A DNA stretch of 64,000 bases from Prevotella communis (GTDB lineage: Bacteria; Bacteroidota; Bacteroidia; Bacteroidales; Bacteroidaceae): contig NZ_CP091794.1 in the NCBI RefSeq assembly GCF_022024175.1, positions 372,001 through 436,000 on the forward strand, written 5' to 3'. Below the pieces are notes generated by a model that worked only from the letters and a program-made list of their open reading frames with translations, was not told the DNA's origin and did no database searches. The position numbers and the translations under genes are program-made. Positions 9,248-17,747 of the stretch are shown in pieces (positions within the stretch are counted from its first letter, which is position 1; each line of letters starts with the position of its first letter).

Positions 9248-9379
9248 CACTGATTTTGAGGTCCTAGTTCAGTGACTTTGAGGTCGGAAATCAGTGATTT
9301 AGACATCGTAAACCTATGGTTTAGAACCTCTAAGTCCCTGTTTTCCGACCCCTTAACCTATTGTTTTCCGAAAATGAGT
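9248..9379. repeat. Six-unit degenerate 22-bp tandem array
   Basis: Units start exactly every 22 bp (9248, 9270, 9292, 9314, 9336, 9358). Each begins with a relative of CAGTGATTT (CACTGATTT, CAGTGACTT, CAGTGATTT, CTATGGTTT, CCCTGTTTT, CTATTGTTT); the rest of each unit varies. Units 1 and 2 also share TTTGAGGTC. No gene is visible in 9135-9512. Confidence 0.6.
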
Positions 9380-9392
9380 TTTCTTTTCCTTC

Positions 9393-9506
9393 AATACACT
9401 ATACACTTAAATACCGTAAATTCTTAAAAGTTATCGCGTACGTGTGTGTGTATACGTACGCAAAGGGGTTTATGAAATATGTGTATTTAAGTGTATTTAG
9501 TGTATT
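9393..9506. repeat. 114-bp nested inverted repeat
   Basis: Outer arms AATACACTATACACTTAAAT (with AC) and, at 9483-9506, the complement of AATACACTAAATACACTTAA (with ATAC) match except for a 2-bp difference in length. At the centre is a second palindrome GCGTACGT (9436) / ACGTACGC (9454) around a GT-rich loop. It encodes no protein and resembles a MITE or cruciform element. Confidence 0.65.
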
Positions 9507-9548
9507 AAAAAGAACTCCCTCGCTGTAGATGTCCTACAGGAGGGAGTT
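9507..9548 (-). terminator. Intrinsic terminator of the Oar-like receptor gene
   Basis: On the minus strand AACTCCCTC pairs with GAGGGAGTT, extended by CTGTAG/CTACAG with one bulge. It lies 24 nt after the receptor stop codon and is followed on that strand by CTTTTTA. Confidence 0.8.
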
Positions 9549-9572
9549 GCTATATCGGAATCCTCTTTCAAT

Positions 9573-12500
9573 TTAGTTGAAGAAGTATTTAAGTCCAATC
9601 TGCATCTTCCAGCAGTTGCTGTAGCTCATGTTGGTATCCCATGTCTGGGTGGGATATTTGCCATTGACCTTGTTCATTGAGAAGATAGGTGTGTTGGTTG
9701 CGTCAACACCCTCGTACTTCAGAATCTGACCGTAGTTACATACCTGTGCAATCTTGGGAACACCCCATTCAGAGTTGATCAGGTTGCCCAGGTTGATCAG
9801 GTCGAGTGATGCCTGCAGCTTGTGCTTGGTCTTGCCAATAGTCAGCTGGAAGTCCTCTGCCAGGTGCAAGTCGATGCGATGGAGCCAGGGAGCACGGGCG
9901 GCATAAGCCTCGGCATACTGACCCTTGTGGCTGCTCAGATAGTCGTCCTGCTCTACGAAGCGCCAGAAAGCAACGCGGTCGGCCTCGCTCTTGAACTGGA
10001 TCTCGTTATCGTTGGCAGGGATGTACATCAGGTCCATAGACACACCGTCGCCATTCATATCATTGCTGTAGAAGTAGCTCAGGTTGCCTGCAGAGTAGGC
10101 CTTGTAGAACAGGCTCACGTGCGTGCCCAGCAGGAAGCTGCTTGATACCTTGGCAGGGATGTAGTAGTTGACAGATGCCATCACCTGGTCGGGTGTCACG
10201 TAGTTAGAGCGGTGCAGCTTGGTAGAGTTAGGTCCTTCGGCCGACAGGGTGCTGGTCCATGTAGACACGGCGTTCTGTCCGGGCAGACCAGATACCTCCT
10301 GAGACTCGGTGCGTGTGTAGGCAGCCATCAGCTTCAGGTTCTTCACAGGCTCTGCGTTCAGGGTGATATTGGCGGTGTAGCCATAGCCCTTGGACGTATT
10401 CTTCAGCATCACAGCATAGTATGAACTATTCGGTGTGTAGTAGAAGTCGTTGCTGGTATACTTAATACGGCTGTCTGCTCCGTTGAAGTGCTGCATAGAA
10501 GAAGGATCATCGTCCTTGATATTGATATTGTCCATGTAGACAGCATTAATGCTCTTGTTGTAGATGAACTCACCGGTCACCGTGAAGGGGAACGAAACGG
10601 GGAGCTGATAGTCGATGGCGATGCTTGACTTCCATACCTGAGGCATCTTGAAGTCGTTGCTCACACCAGTCATGCTCTTGGCATCCACGTGGTCGGCATT
10701 GGTCAGGGGCACCTCGAAGTAGTTCTTCAGGTCGTTCACACCCAGCAGCTTGCCAGCCAGGCCCTGCAGCTTGGCATCAATATCAATCGGTGTGGTGCGC
10801 TCCAGGTTCTCGGCAGCCGTGCCTGTTGCGGTATAACCGGCAGCATAGTTGAACTGGAACATAGCGGCATTCTGGGGCATGTTGGTCAGGTAAACCAAGG
10901 GGAAGCGTCCCAGGAAGAGACCAGAACCTCCGCGTACCTTCAGGCTCTTGTCGCCGAATACATCCCATGTGAAGCCCACACGTGGAGAGAGCTGCCACTT
11001 GCTTTCAGGCCAGCGGCCAGTATCGATATGATAGCCACCGAAGTCGCGTGCGTAGATCTTATCATTACGTGCGATATCCTGGTCGTCGAAGATGATATTG
11101 TCGGCACGAAGACCGTAGGTCAGCTTCAGGCGGTTGGTAGCCTGCCACTCATCCTGCAGGTACAGGCCAATCTGGTTGTAGCGCACGGCGCTGGTAGGAT
11201 CGCTGATGCCATCATAGCCGTAGGTGAACGCTACTGCATCGGGCGCCTTCATGTTGAGGAAGTCGTCCACGCTCTTGAAACGGTAGTAACCTGTACCGTT
11301 ACGCAGATAAGAGTTGTCGGCATAGATATGCTCGAAGCGGGCACCGGCAGTGAGCTTATGAGAACCCATGTAGAGGGTGAAGTTGTCCGTGATGTTGGTA
11401 GTCTTGGTCTTCACACCGTTGTTGTATGAGAACAACTCATAACCGGCAGAGATATAAGGCTCGTAGGCTCCATCATACAGGATGTCGATGAAGGGGAAGT
11501 TGCTTGAAGGCGTGCCACGGCTGTCGTCCTGGAAAGTATGGGTAAACAGCAACTGGTTGCTGGCCTTCTGACCGAAACGGCTGTTCAGGTCGGCAGAGAA
11601 AGACTCCACGTCATTGTGGAAATAGTACAGGCTGTTTGAATAAGCCATACTGCTGGCACTGATACGGCCGAGGTTGAACTTGGTACCGCCATACAGGGAA
11701 ACATCGCTTGACATAGCATTTGTAGGACGCCAGTCCTCTACCTTGGTCTTGTTATAGCGCAGAGCCAGGTGATGGGCATCCGTGATGTTCCAGTCCAGAC
11801 GGGCCAGGAACTTCTCGTTGGTATCCTCGGCGGGGAAGTCAGTGTAAGAACCTGGGTCGTAGCCATACTGTGTGCGCAGGAAATTAGCCACGCGCTCCAT
11901 ATCCGTCTTGGTGGTACGTGATACCATGCCGCCAGGAGTCTCGCCATCCTCGCGTGCGCGGTACTGTACAACCTCCTTCGGGGTCAGTTCCTTTTCATAG
12001 TTGACGAAGAAGAACAACTTATTCTTGAGGATTGGGCCACCCAGGGTGAAACCGTAGGTCTTCTTGGTGTCGGTAGCACGGGTGCCGAGGTCCTGACCGT
12101 TGATCTTGTTACCACGCATGGACTTGTCGCGGTAGAAGCCGTAGACAGTACCCTTGAACTCGTTGGTACCCGACTTGGTAACAGCATTGATACCACCACC
12201 GATGAAGTTGGTCTGGCGCACGTCGAAAGGTGCGATGACCACCTGCATCTCCTCAATGGCGTCGATAGAGATAGGCGTGCCGCCACCAGGCAGGTCGGAA
12301 GTCAGACCGAAACTGTTGTTGAAGTTGGCACCGTCAATGGTGAAGTTGGTAGAACGGGGGTCGGCACCGGCCAGGTTCATGCCACCACCGGAATAAGGTG
12401 ACAGCTTAGCCACGGTAGCCAGACTGCGGTCCAGAGAAGGCATCATCATCAACTGCTCGTTGTTGATGTTGGTTGAGGCACCAGTCTTCTCGGCAGAGAA

Positions 12501-12881
12501 CTTGGAAGCCTTACCGCTTACCACCACCTCGGCGAGGTCGTTACTGTTTTCAGAGAGTGATACGTTCAGGTTGTAGGTCTCACCAAGCTGGAGGGTGATA
12601 CCCTTCATCGTCTTGGTCTGATGACCGATGTAAGACACGGTCACGGCATAAGGACCACCAGTACGCATACCCTGAATGGTGAAGCGTCCGTTCACATTGG
12701 TCACAGCGGTGTAGCGTGTGCCTGAAGGCTCATGCACAGCTTGCACAGATGCACCAATAATCTCCTCGTTACTACCCTCCATAGAGACCTTACCGGTCAT
12801 GCTGGAAGTAGTCACCTGTGCCACTACTGACAAGGTCATTGTCAACATTAGGGCAACCAGAAAGAATAGTTTCTTCTGCAT
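9573..12881 (-). CDS. Oar-like TonB-dependent outer-membrane receptor
   Basis: 1,102 residues. A signal peptide (MQKKLFFLVALMLTMTLSVV, cleavage after AQ) is followed by a carboxypeptidase-regulatory-like beta-sandwich (about 27-115; GRFTIQGM...VSYIGHQT), a plug domain (about 120-280, with NFTIDGANFNNSFG and GGGINAVTKSGTNEFKGTVY) and a long beta-barrel ending in the aromatic residues GLKYFFN. This is the Oar/OmpA-like branch of TonB-dependent receptors, close to but distinct from SusC; no SusD partner is next to it, which argues against a classic glycan-uptake pair. Substrate unknown. It is monocistronic, with its own promoter and terminator. Confidence 0.9.
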   Translation of the reverse strand: MQKKLFFLVALMLTMTLSVVAQVTTSSMTGKVSMEGSNEEIIGASVQAVHEPSGTRYTAVTNVNGRFTIQGMRTGGPYAVTVSYIGHQTKTMKGITLQLGETYNLNVSLSENSNDLAEVVVSGKASKFSAEKTGASTNINNEQLMMMPSLDRSLATVAKLSPYSGGGMNLAGADPRSTNFTIDGANFNNSFGLTSDLPGGGTPISIDAIEEMQVVIAPFDVRQTNFIGGGINAVTKSGTNEFKGTVYGFYRDKSMRGNKINGQDLGTRATDTKKTYGFTLGGPILKNKLFFFVNYEKELTPKEVVQYRAREDGETPGGMVSRTTKTDMERVANFLRTQYGYDPGSYTDFPAEDTNEKFLARLDWNITDAHHLALRYNKTKVEDWRPTNAMSSDVSLYGGTKFNLGRISASSMAYSNSLYYFHNDVESFSADLNSRFGQKASNQLLFTHTFQDDSRGTPSSNFPFIDILYDGAYEPYISAGYELFSYNNGVKTKTTNITDNFTLYMGSHKLTAGARFEHIYADNSYLRNGTGYYRFKSVDDFLNMKAPDAVAFTYGYDGISDPTSAVRYNQIGLYLQDEWQATNRLKLTYGLRADNIIFDDQDIARNDKIYARDFGGYHIDTGRWPESKWQLSPRVGFTWDVFGDKSLKVRGGSGLFLGRFPLVYLTNMPQNAAMFQFNYAAGYTATGTAAENLERTTPIDIDAKLQGLAGKLLGVNDLKNYFEVPLTNADHVDAKSMTGVSNDFKMPQVWKSSIAIDYQLPVSFPFTVTGEFIYNKSINAVYMDNINIKDDDPSSMQHFNGADSRIKYTSNDFYYTPNSSYYAVMLKNTSKGYGYTANITLNAEPVKNLKLMAAYTRTESQEVSGLPGQNAVSTWTSTLSAEGPNSTKLHRSNYVTPDQVMASVNYYIPAKVSSSFLLGTHVSLFYKAYSAGNLSYFYSNDMNGDGVSMDLMYIPANDNEIQFKSEADRVAFWRFVEQDDYLSSHKGQYAEAYAARAPWLHRIDLHLAEDFQLTIGKTKHKLQASLDLINLGNLINSEWGVPKIAQVCNYGQILKYEGVDATNTPIFSMNKVNGKYPTQTWDTNMSYSNCWKMQIGLKYFFN

Positions 12882-12920
12882 AAATGTTTTTGTTTTTATT
12901 TAAGGTTTGCTTTTCCGTTG

Positions 12921-12928
12921 CAAAAATA
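12921..12928 (-). promoter_or_regulatory. -7 box of the Oar-like receptor gene
   Basis: TATTTTTG on the minus strand, about 40 nt before the start codon. The matching -33 TTTG is weak (TTTC). Confidence 0.55.
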
Positions 12929-12976
12929 CGAAAATTTTTTGAAACGTTTGCGTTTCTTGCCATTTTTTTTTCACAT

Positions 12977-13672
12977 CTACTTCCGAATATGAGCATTACC
13001 GTTCTTTTCGAATACAACCTGGTGCTTGTGGAGGCGGTGGTGCTCGTGGTCGAAAATGAGGTTGGAATTGACATGGCGACCGGCCACGCGAACCTCGAAA
13101 TGCACGTGGTCAGTGGTGGCACGGCCGGTGCGTCCCTCCAGGGCAACAACCTGACCTGCAGTGACTTGGTCGCCTGCCTTCACCAGGTTGCGACTGTTGT
13201 GACTGTAGAGGGTGGTGAGTCCGTTTATGTGGCGTATCTGCACGCAGTTGCCATAGCCCGAGAAAGGACCCGCCATCACCACGGTACCGTCGAAGACGGC
13301 CCGCACGCTGTCGTTGGGGAAACTCTTGATGTCTGTGCCGGAATGGTGCCGGCCACCGCGTCCGCCATAGGGACTGATGACCTTGGATTTCCTGAGCAGG
13401 TAGCACCAGTCGGAATCGGCGAAATTCTCCAGGTGAAGGATGAACCGGGTGCCGCCGCCAAAGGGGTTATAAACATAACTTCCCGGTGCCATAGGCACAA
13501 TGGCATGCCTTGGCATCGAGAAGTCGGTCATGAAGGGGTATAGTTCGAAATGAAGTGACTTATAGTTGATGAGACTCTGCCTGTAGCCCGGCAACTTCAG
13601 GGGCGGCTGTGCCCAGGAGGTCACAACAGCCAGGAAGGAAATCAGAAAGGCTGCAAACAGTCGATGTCTCAT
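12977..13672 (-). CDS. Secreted M23-family metallopeptidase
   Basis: 231 residues with a signal peptide ([20 protein letters not shown], then AQ). The C-terminal half is a LytM/M23 fold with the zinc ligands in HHSGTD (H110, D114) and HVHFE (H189, H191), plus YSHN around H158. The domain normally cuts peptidoglycan cross-links; all zinc ligands are present, so it is probably active. Its ATG overlaps the obg stop codon by 4 nt (ATGA), indicating translational coupling at the end of the hpt-adk-obg unit. No LysM or coiled coil is present, unlike the second M23 protein of this window. Confidence 0.88.
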   Translation of the reverse strand: MRHRLFAAFLISFLAVVTSWAQPPLKLPGYRQSLINYKSLHFELYPFMTDFSMPRHAIVPMAPGSYVYNPFGGGTRFILHLENFADSDWCYLLRKSKVISPYGGRGGRHHSGTDIKSFPNDSVRAVFDGTVVMAGPFSGYGNCVQIRHINGLTTLYSHNSRNLVKAGDQVTAGQVVALEGRTGRATTDHVHFEVRVAGRHVNSNLIFDHEHHRLHKHQVVFEKNGNAHIRK

Positions 13673-14838
13673 TCGTCTTCATTTTCGTCTTCGTATTCAA
13701 AATCGTCGAGGTCGTCAACGTCCTCAACATCCACGTATTCAATGTCTTCGTCCTCACCCTCATCTTCCAGTTCCTGGGCAAAGACGGACATATCCTTGTC
13801 ACGGTGTACTAAGGTATCCTCTGCAGTGATGGCCTGCAGCTTGTTGCTCTCGGCATTCAGTTCGCGCCACAGCACATCCTTCAGCTCTTCCAGACCGAAA
13901 CCGGTGACGGCAGAGATAAACACCACAGGGAGATCCTGGGGCAGGGTGTCCTTGAGCATCTCGATCAGCTCCTCGTCGAGCAGGTCGCACTTGGTGACGG
14001 CCAGCACGCGGTGCTTGGAGAGCATCTCGGGGTTGAACTGCTTCAGTTCGTTGAGCAGAATCTCGTATTCACGCTTGATATCATCCGTGTCGCCGGGGAC
14101 CATGAAGAGCAGCAGGGAGTTGCGCTCAATATGGCGCAGGAAACGCAGGCCGAGGCCCTTACCCTCAGAGGCACCCTCAATGATACCGGGGATGTCGGCC
14201 ATCACAAACGACTTGCCGTCGCGATAGCCCACGATGCCCAGCGAGGGCTCCATCGTGGTGAAGGGATAGTTGGCAATCTTAGGACGGGCATTGCTCAGCG
14301 AACTGACCAGCGTGGACTTGCCCGCATTGGGGAAGCCCACCAGACCAACATCGGCCAGGAGCTTCAGCTCCAGGATGACGGTCATCTCCTGCATCGGTTC
14401 ACCGGGCTGCGCATAGCGGGGTGCCTGGTTGGTAGCCGTGCGGAACTGGAAATTGCCCAGACCGCCGCGTCCGCCCTTCAGGAGCAGCACCTCCTGTCCG
14501 TCGTAGGCCACGTCGCAGACGAACTTTCCCGTCTCGGCATTATAGACCACCGTGCCGGGGGGTACGTCGATATAGATATCCTTGCCGTCGGTGCCATGAC
14601 ACTTGTCGCGTCCGCCGTTGCCGCCATGCTCCGCAAAGATATGACGCTCGTATTTCAGGTGGAGCAGCGTCCAGTAGTTGTGGTTGCCACGCAGGATGAT
14701 GCTACCACCCTTACCGCCGTCGCCACCGTCGGGACCGCCGTTAGGATTGTATTTCACATGCTTCAGGTGCATGCTGCCCTTACCGCCCTTACCCGAGCGG
14801 CACATGATTTTTACGTAGTCTACGAAATTGCTTTCCAT
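13669..14838 (-). CDS. obgE: Obg-family GTPase, ribosome assembly
   Basis: 389 residues. The glycine-rich Obg domain (1-158, with GGDGGKGGS) precedes a G domain with G1 GFPNAGKST (168-176), a DIPG switch, TKCD (G4) and ISAVTG (G5). The tail from about 350 is very acidic ([18 protein letters not shown]); the classical OCT domain is missing. Obg GTPases bind the 50S subunit and couple ribosome assembly to growth and stringent response. The gene sits downstream of adk, separated by a decamer tandem repeat, and overlaps the M23 gene. Confidence 0.95.
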   Translation of the reverse strand: MESNFVDYVKIMCRSGKGGKGSMHLKHVKYNPNGGPDGGDGGKGGSIILRGNHNYWTLLHLKYERHIFAEHGGNGGRDKCHGTDGKDIYIDVPPGTVVYNAETGKFVCDVAYDGQEVLLLKGGRGGLGNFQFRTATNQAPRYAQPGEPMQEMTVILELKLLADVGLVGFPNAGKSTLVSSLSNARPKIANYPFTTMEPSLGIVGYRDGKSFVMADIPGIIEGASEGKGLGLRFLRHIERNSLLLFMVPGDTDDIKREYEILLNELKQFNPEMLSKHRVLAVTKCDLLDEELIEMLKDTLPQDLPVVFISAVTGFGLEELKDVLWRELNAESNKLQAITAEDTLVHRDKDMSVFAQELEDEGEDEDIEYVDVEDVDDLDDFEYEDENEDE

Positions 14839-14850
14839 ACTTTGTTTTTT

Positions 14851-14900
14851 CTAGGATTACCTAGGATGTCCTAGGTTTTCCTAGGAATTCCTAGATATTA
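14851..14900. repeat. 10-bp tandem repeat between adk and obg
   Basis: Four to five units of CTAGGAnnnC in exact 10-bp phase (CTAGGATTAC, CTAGGATGTC, CTAGGTTTTC, CTAGGAATTC, CTAGATATTA). The adk stop codon TAG (14891-14893, minus strand) is part of the array, which fills nearly the whole gap to obg. Confidence 0.9.
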
Positions 14901-15463
14901 TCTACCACCTTGCAGATGTCTGCAAAAATGCGATCCAATTCACCCAGACCGTCGATGTGGTGGTGCAGGCCTTCCTGCTTGTACCATTCGATCAGGGGCT
15001 GAGTCTGAGAGTGATAGACCACGAGGCGCTTCTTGATAGTCTCCTCGTTGTCGTCGGCACGTCCGCTCTGCTGTCCGCGCAGAATCAGGCGCTTCATCAG
15101 TTCATCTTCGGGTACGGCCAGTTCAATCATGGCAGCCACTTTGTCGCCACGCTTGTTGAGCATCTCTTTCAGGGCCTCTGCCTGTGGGATGGTGCGGGGG
15201 AAGCCATCGAAGATGACACCCTTGTGCTCACGTCCGAAAGAGTCGTATACAGATGCCAGGATGCTTACCATCAGGTCGTCGGGAATCAGCTGACCGTTGT
15301 CGATATAGCCCTGAGCCGTCTTGCCAAGTTCTGTACCCTTCTTGATTTCTGCACGAAGTACATCACCTGTAGAGATATGCTCCAGTCCATATTTCTCAAT
15401 CAGTTTGTCGCTCTGTGTGCCCTTGCCTGAGCCTGGTGCACCGAAAATTACAATATTCTTCAT
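14891..15463 (-). CDS. adk: Adenylate kinase
   Basis: 190 residues. P-loop GAPGSGKGT at 8-16, NMP-binding core (HISTGDVLRAE, GFPRTIPQ) and a short LID (GQQSGRADD) without the zinc-binding insertion. It converts AMP plus ATP to two ADP in the cytoplasm. It stands second in the minus-strand unit hpt-adk-obg-M23 and is flanked on both sides by short tandem repeats of different sequence. Confidence 0.96.
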   Translation of the reverse strand: MKNIVIFGAPGSGKGTQSDKLIEKYGLEHISTGDVLRAEIKKGTELGKTAQGYIDNGQLIPDDLMVSILASVYDSFGREHKGVIFDGFPRTIPQAEALKEMLNKRGDKVAAMIELAVPEDELMKRLILRGQQSGRADDNEETIKKRLVVYHSQTQPLIEWYKQEGLHHHIDGLGELDRIFADICKVVDNI

Positions 15464-15513
15464 AATCCAGTTATATTTTTTATTGGTTATCCTAATCTTT
15501 TTTCCTTTTTTTT

Positions 15514-15580
15514 CGTGATAACGTTACAACGGGACCACGTGACAACGTGACAACGAGGGGCGTTACAACGTTATAACGCC
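15514..15580. repeat. 8-bp tandem repeat and hairpin between hpt and adk
   Basis: Units related to CGTKACAA follow one another (CGTTACAA, CGTGACAA twice, CGGGACCA, CGTTACAA, CGTTATAA). The end nearest hpt also forms the hairpin GGCGTTA / TAACGCC. The array begins 2 nt after the hpt stop codon. Confidence 0.85.
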
Positions 15581-15582
15581 GC

Positions 15583-16122
15583 TTATTCTGATACCAGGGT
15601 GTAAAGGTCTTTCAGACCGCGGCCCTGCTGGTCGTAGTCCAGTCCGTAGCCCAGGATGAAGTCGTTGGGAATCTCGAAAGCAGCATAGTCGATCTTCAGG
15701 TTCTCCTTCAGCTTCTCGGGCTTGAAGAAGGCCGTGCAGACATGCACTGAGGCAGGGTTGCGCGTGCCGAGTGAGTCGATCATCTGACGGATGGTGAGTC
15801 CGCTCTCCACAATATCCTCGAGGATGATGACGGTACGGCCGGCGATGTCCTCGTTGATACCCAGCACCTCCTTGATCTTACCTGTTGACATGGTGCCCTG
15901 GTAAGAGGCCAGCTTGACAAACGAAATCTCACAGGGGATGGTCATTTCACGCATCAGGTCGGCTGCAAAGATGAATGCACCGTTGAGCACGGCCAGGAAC
16001 AATGGATTCTTGCCCTCCATATCCTTGGAAATCTGTTGGGCCAACTCTTTTACGCGTGCTTTAATCTGCGCTTCCGGCATCGACGTCTCAAACGTCTTAT
16101 CCAAAATTTTTACTCTACTCAT
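15583..16122 (-). CDS. hpt: Hypoxanthine phosphoribosyltransferase
   Basis: 179 residues from the ATG at 16122 (MSRVKILDKTFE). A longer frame reaching 16188 is rejected because its extra 22 residues overlap the promoter box and resemble no family member. The PRPP-binding motif VIILEDIVESGLT is at 98-110 and the flexible-loop segment SYQGT at 73-77. It salvages hypoxanthine and guanine with PRPP. First gene of the hpt-adk-obg-M23 unit and divergent from nnrD. Confidence 0.93.
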   Translation of the reverse strand: MSRVKILDKTFETSMPEAQIKARVKELAQQISKDMEGKNPLFLAVLNGAFIFAADLMREMTIPCEISFVKLASYQGTMSTGKIKEVLGINEDIAGRTVIILEDIVESGLTIRQMIDSLGTRNPASVHVCTAFFKPEKLKENLKIDYAAFEIPNDFILGYGLDYDQQGRGLKDLYTLVSE

Positions 16123-16145
16123 ATCAGTAAATGGTAATTTTGATG

Positions 16146-16153
16146 CAAAATTA
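16146..16153 (-). promoter_or_regulatory. -7 box of the hpt operon
   Basis: TAATTTTG on the minus strand, 23 nt before the hpt start codon; it faces away from the nnrD promoter. Confidence 0.7.
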
Positions 16154-16196
16154 CAAAAAAAATGAGAAAAATAGTCACTTATTACCAATTATTTAG

Positions 16197-16204
16197 TATT
16201 TTTG
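16197..16204 (+). promoter_or_regulatory. -7 box of nnrD, very close to the start codon
   Basis: TATTTTTG ends only 7 nt before the nnrD ATG, so the message probably has almost no 5' leader. Confidence 0.7.
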
Positions 16205-16211
16205 CATCGTT

Positions 16212-17726
16212 ATGAAGATTTTTACGCACACACAGATACAAGAACTTGATAAATATACCATTACGAACGAGCCCATAAAATCAATAGATTTGATGGAGCG
16301 CTCGGCTCGTGCCATTACGCAGGCTATCACGCAGCGATGGATGAGCGACGTGCCTGTGGTGGTATTTGCCGGACCTGGTAACAACGGCGGCGATGCACTG
16401 GCTGTGGCGAGGATGCTGGCCGAGCAGGAATACCAGGTGCAGACCTATCTTTTCAATATCTCCGGACGCCTGTCGGCCGACTGTGCTGAGAACAAGGACC
16501 GGCTGGTGAGCAAGCGCGGAAACAGCCTGTTTACCGAGGTGACACAGGAGTTTGACCCGCCACGCCTGGAAAAGGGAATGCTGGTGATCGACGGCCTGTT
16601 TGGCTCCGGACTCAATAAGCCATTGGCAGGCGGTTTTGCCTCGCTGGTGAAATATATCAATGCCTCGTCGGCCATGGTGGTGAGCATCGACGTGCCATCG
16701 GGTCTGATGACCGAGGACAATACCTACAACGTGCGTGCCAATATCATCAGGGCCGACCTGACCCTGACGCTGCAGCAGAAGAAACTGTCATTCCTCTTTG
16801 CCGAGAACCAGCAGTTCATCGGTGAACTGGAGGTGCTGGACATCCGTCTGAGCAAGGAGGGCATGGACAAGATGGAGGCCCAGTATACCTGTACGGAAGA
16901 GGCCGACATCCGTGAGATGCTGCGCCCGCGCAATGCCTTTGCACACAAGGGACAGATGGGACATGCCCTGATTATCGGGGGCAGCTATGGCATGGCAGGT
17001 GCTGCCGTGCTGGCCACCAAGGCATGCATGCGTTCGGGAGCCGGCAAGGTGACGGTGCATACGCCGAAGCGCAACGCGCAGATTCTGCAGACAACGGTGC
17101 CCGAGGCTATCCTTCATATGGACCGTGAGGAGACGCTCTTCTCGGAGGCTGTGGCCACGGAGGACTTCAGTGCGCTGGGTATCGGTCCGGGACTGGGAAC
17201 GGCCGAGCAGACCGGTATCGCCATGATATCGCAGGTGCGCCGTGCACAGTGTCCGGTGGTGATGGATGCCGATGCCCTGAATATCCTGGCGGCACGGCAT
17301 GCATGGATGCAGCAGTTGCCCAAGGGCATTATCCTGACGCCCCATCCCAAGGAACTGGAACGGATGGAGGGACAGTGCATCGACAGTTATGAGCGACTGA
17401 CAAAGGCGCGCCAGCTGGCAGAGAAACTGCAGGGCTATGTGATCCTGAAGGGGCATTATACGGCTATCTGCATGCCCGACGGACACGTGGCTTTCAATAC
17501 AACCGGCAATGCCGGTATGGCAACAGCCGGCAGCGGTGATGTGCTGACAGGCATGATTACGGGACTCTTGGCGCGTGGCTACCAGCAACGCGAGGCTTGT
17601 ATACTGGGTGTCTACCTGCACGGACTGGCAGGCGACCTGGCCGCCCGCGAACTGGGCGAGGAGAGCCTGATAGCCAGTGATATCATCCAGTACCTGCCGA
17701 AGGCGTTCTTAAAGGTAAAAAAGTAA
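16212..17726 (+). CDS. nnrD: Bifunctional NAD(P)HX epimerase/dehydratase
   Basis: 504 residues. The N-terminal YjeF_N epimerase domain (about 1-215) contains FAGPGNNGGD at 52-61. The C-terminal ribokinase-like dehydratase domain (about 225-500) has HKGQMGHALIIGGS and AGSGDVLTGMI. Together they repair hydrated NADH/NADPH: the epimerase interconverts R and S forms and the ADP-dependent dehydratase restores the cofactor. The C-terminal residues VKK and the stop codon fall in an AAGGTAAAAAAGTAAAAAGG-type repeat that continues towards the next gene. Confidence 0.94.
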   Translation: MKIFTHTQIQELDKYTITNEPIKSIDLMERSARAITQAITQRWMSDVPVVVFAGPGNNGGDALAVARMLAEQEYQVQTYLFNISGRLSADCAENKDRLVSKRGNSLFTEVTQEFDPPRLEKGMLVIDGLFGSGLNKPLAGGFASLVKYINASSAMVVSIDVPSGLMTEDNTYNVRANIIRADLTLTLQQKKLSFLFAENQQFIGELEVLDIRLSKEGMDKMEAQYTCTEEADIREMLRPRNAFAHKGQMGHALIIGGSYGMAGAAVLATKACMRSGAGKVTVHTPKRNAQILQTTVPEAILHMDREETLFSEAVATEDFSALGIGPGLGTAEQTGIAMISQVRRAQCPVVMDADALNILAARHAWMQQLPKGIILTPHPKELERMEGQCIDSYERLTKARQLAEKLQGYVILKGHYTAICMPDGHVAFNTTGNAGMATAGSGDVLTGMITGLLARGYQQREACILGVYLHGLAGDLAARELGEESLIASDIIQYLPKAFLKVKK

Positions 17727-17742
17727 AAAGGTAAAAAAATAA
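17714..17742 (+). repeat. GTAAAAAG tandem repeat after nnrD
   Basis: About four units GGTAAAAAA, GTAAAAAG, GTAAAAAA, ATAAAATA. The first contains the last nnrD codons and its TAA stop; the array ends just before the ATG of the DUF4831 gene. Confidence 0.75.
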
Positions 17743-17747
17743 AATAC

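Noticed and set aside
9248..9379. Second possible CRISPR remnant
   Set aside because: No constant repeat long enough and no spacer structure; a degenerate 22-bp tandem array explains it better.
10689..11429. 246-codon antisense ORF inside the Oar-like receptor
   Set aside because: Lies entirely on the opposite strand of a well-supported gene and has no promoter box.
14011..14874. 287-codon ORF opposite obg
   Set aside because: Obg is unambiguous; this frame is a by-product of G/C-rich third positions.
16123..16188. N-terminal extension of hpt
   Set aside because: Would overlap the TAATTTTG promoter; the MSRVKIL start fits the family.
16788..17621. 277-codon ORF opposite nnrD
   Set aside because: Complete overlap with a two-domain enzyme of normal length; no independent signals.
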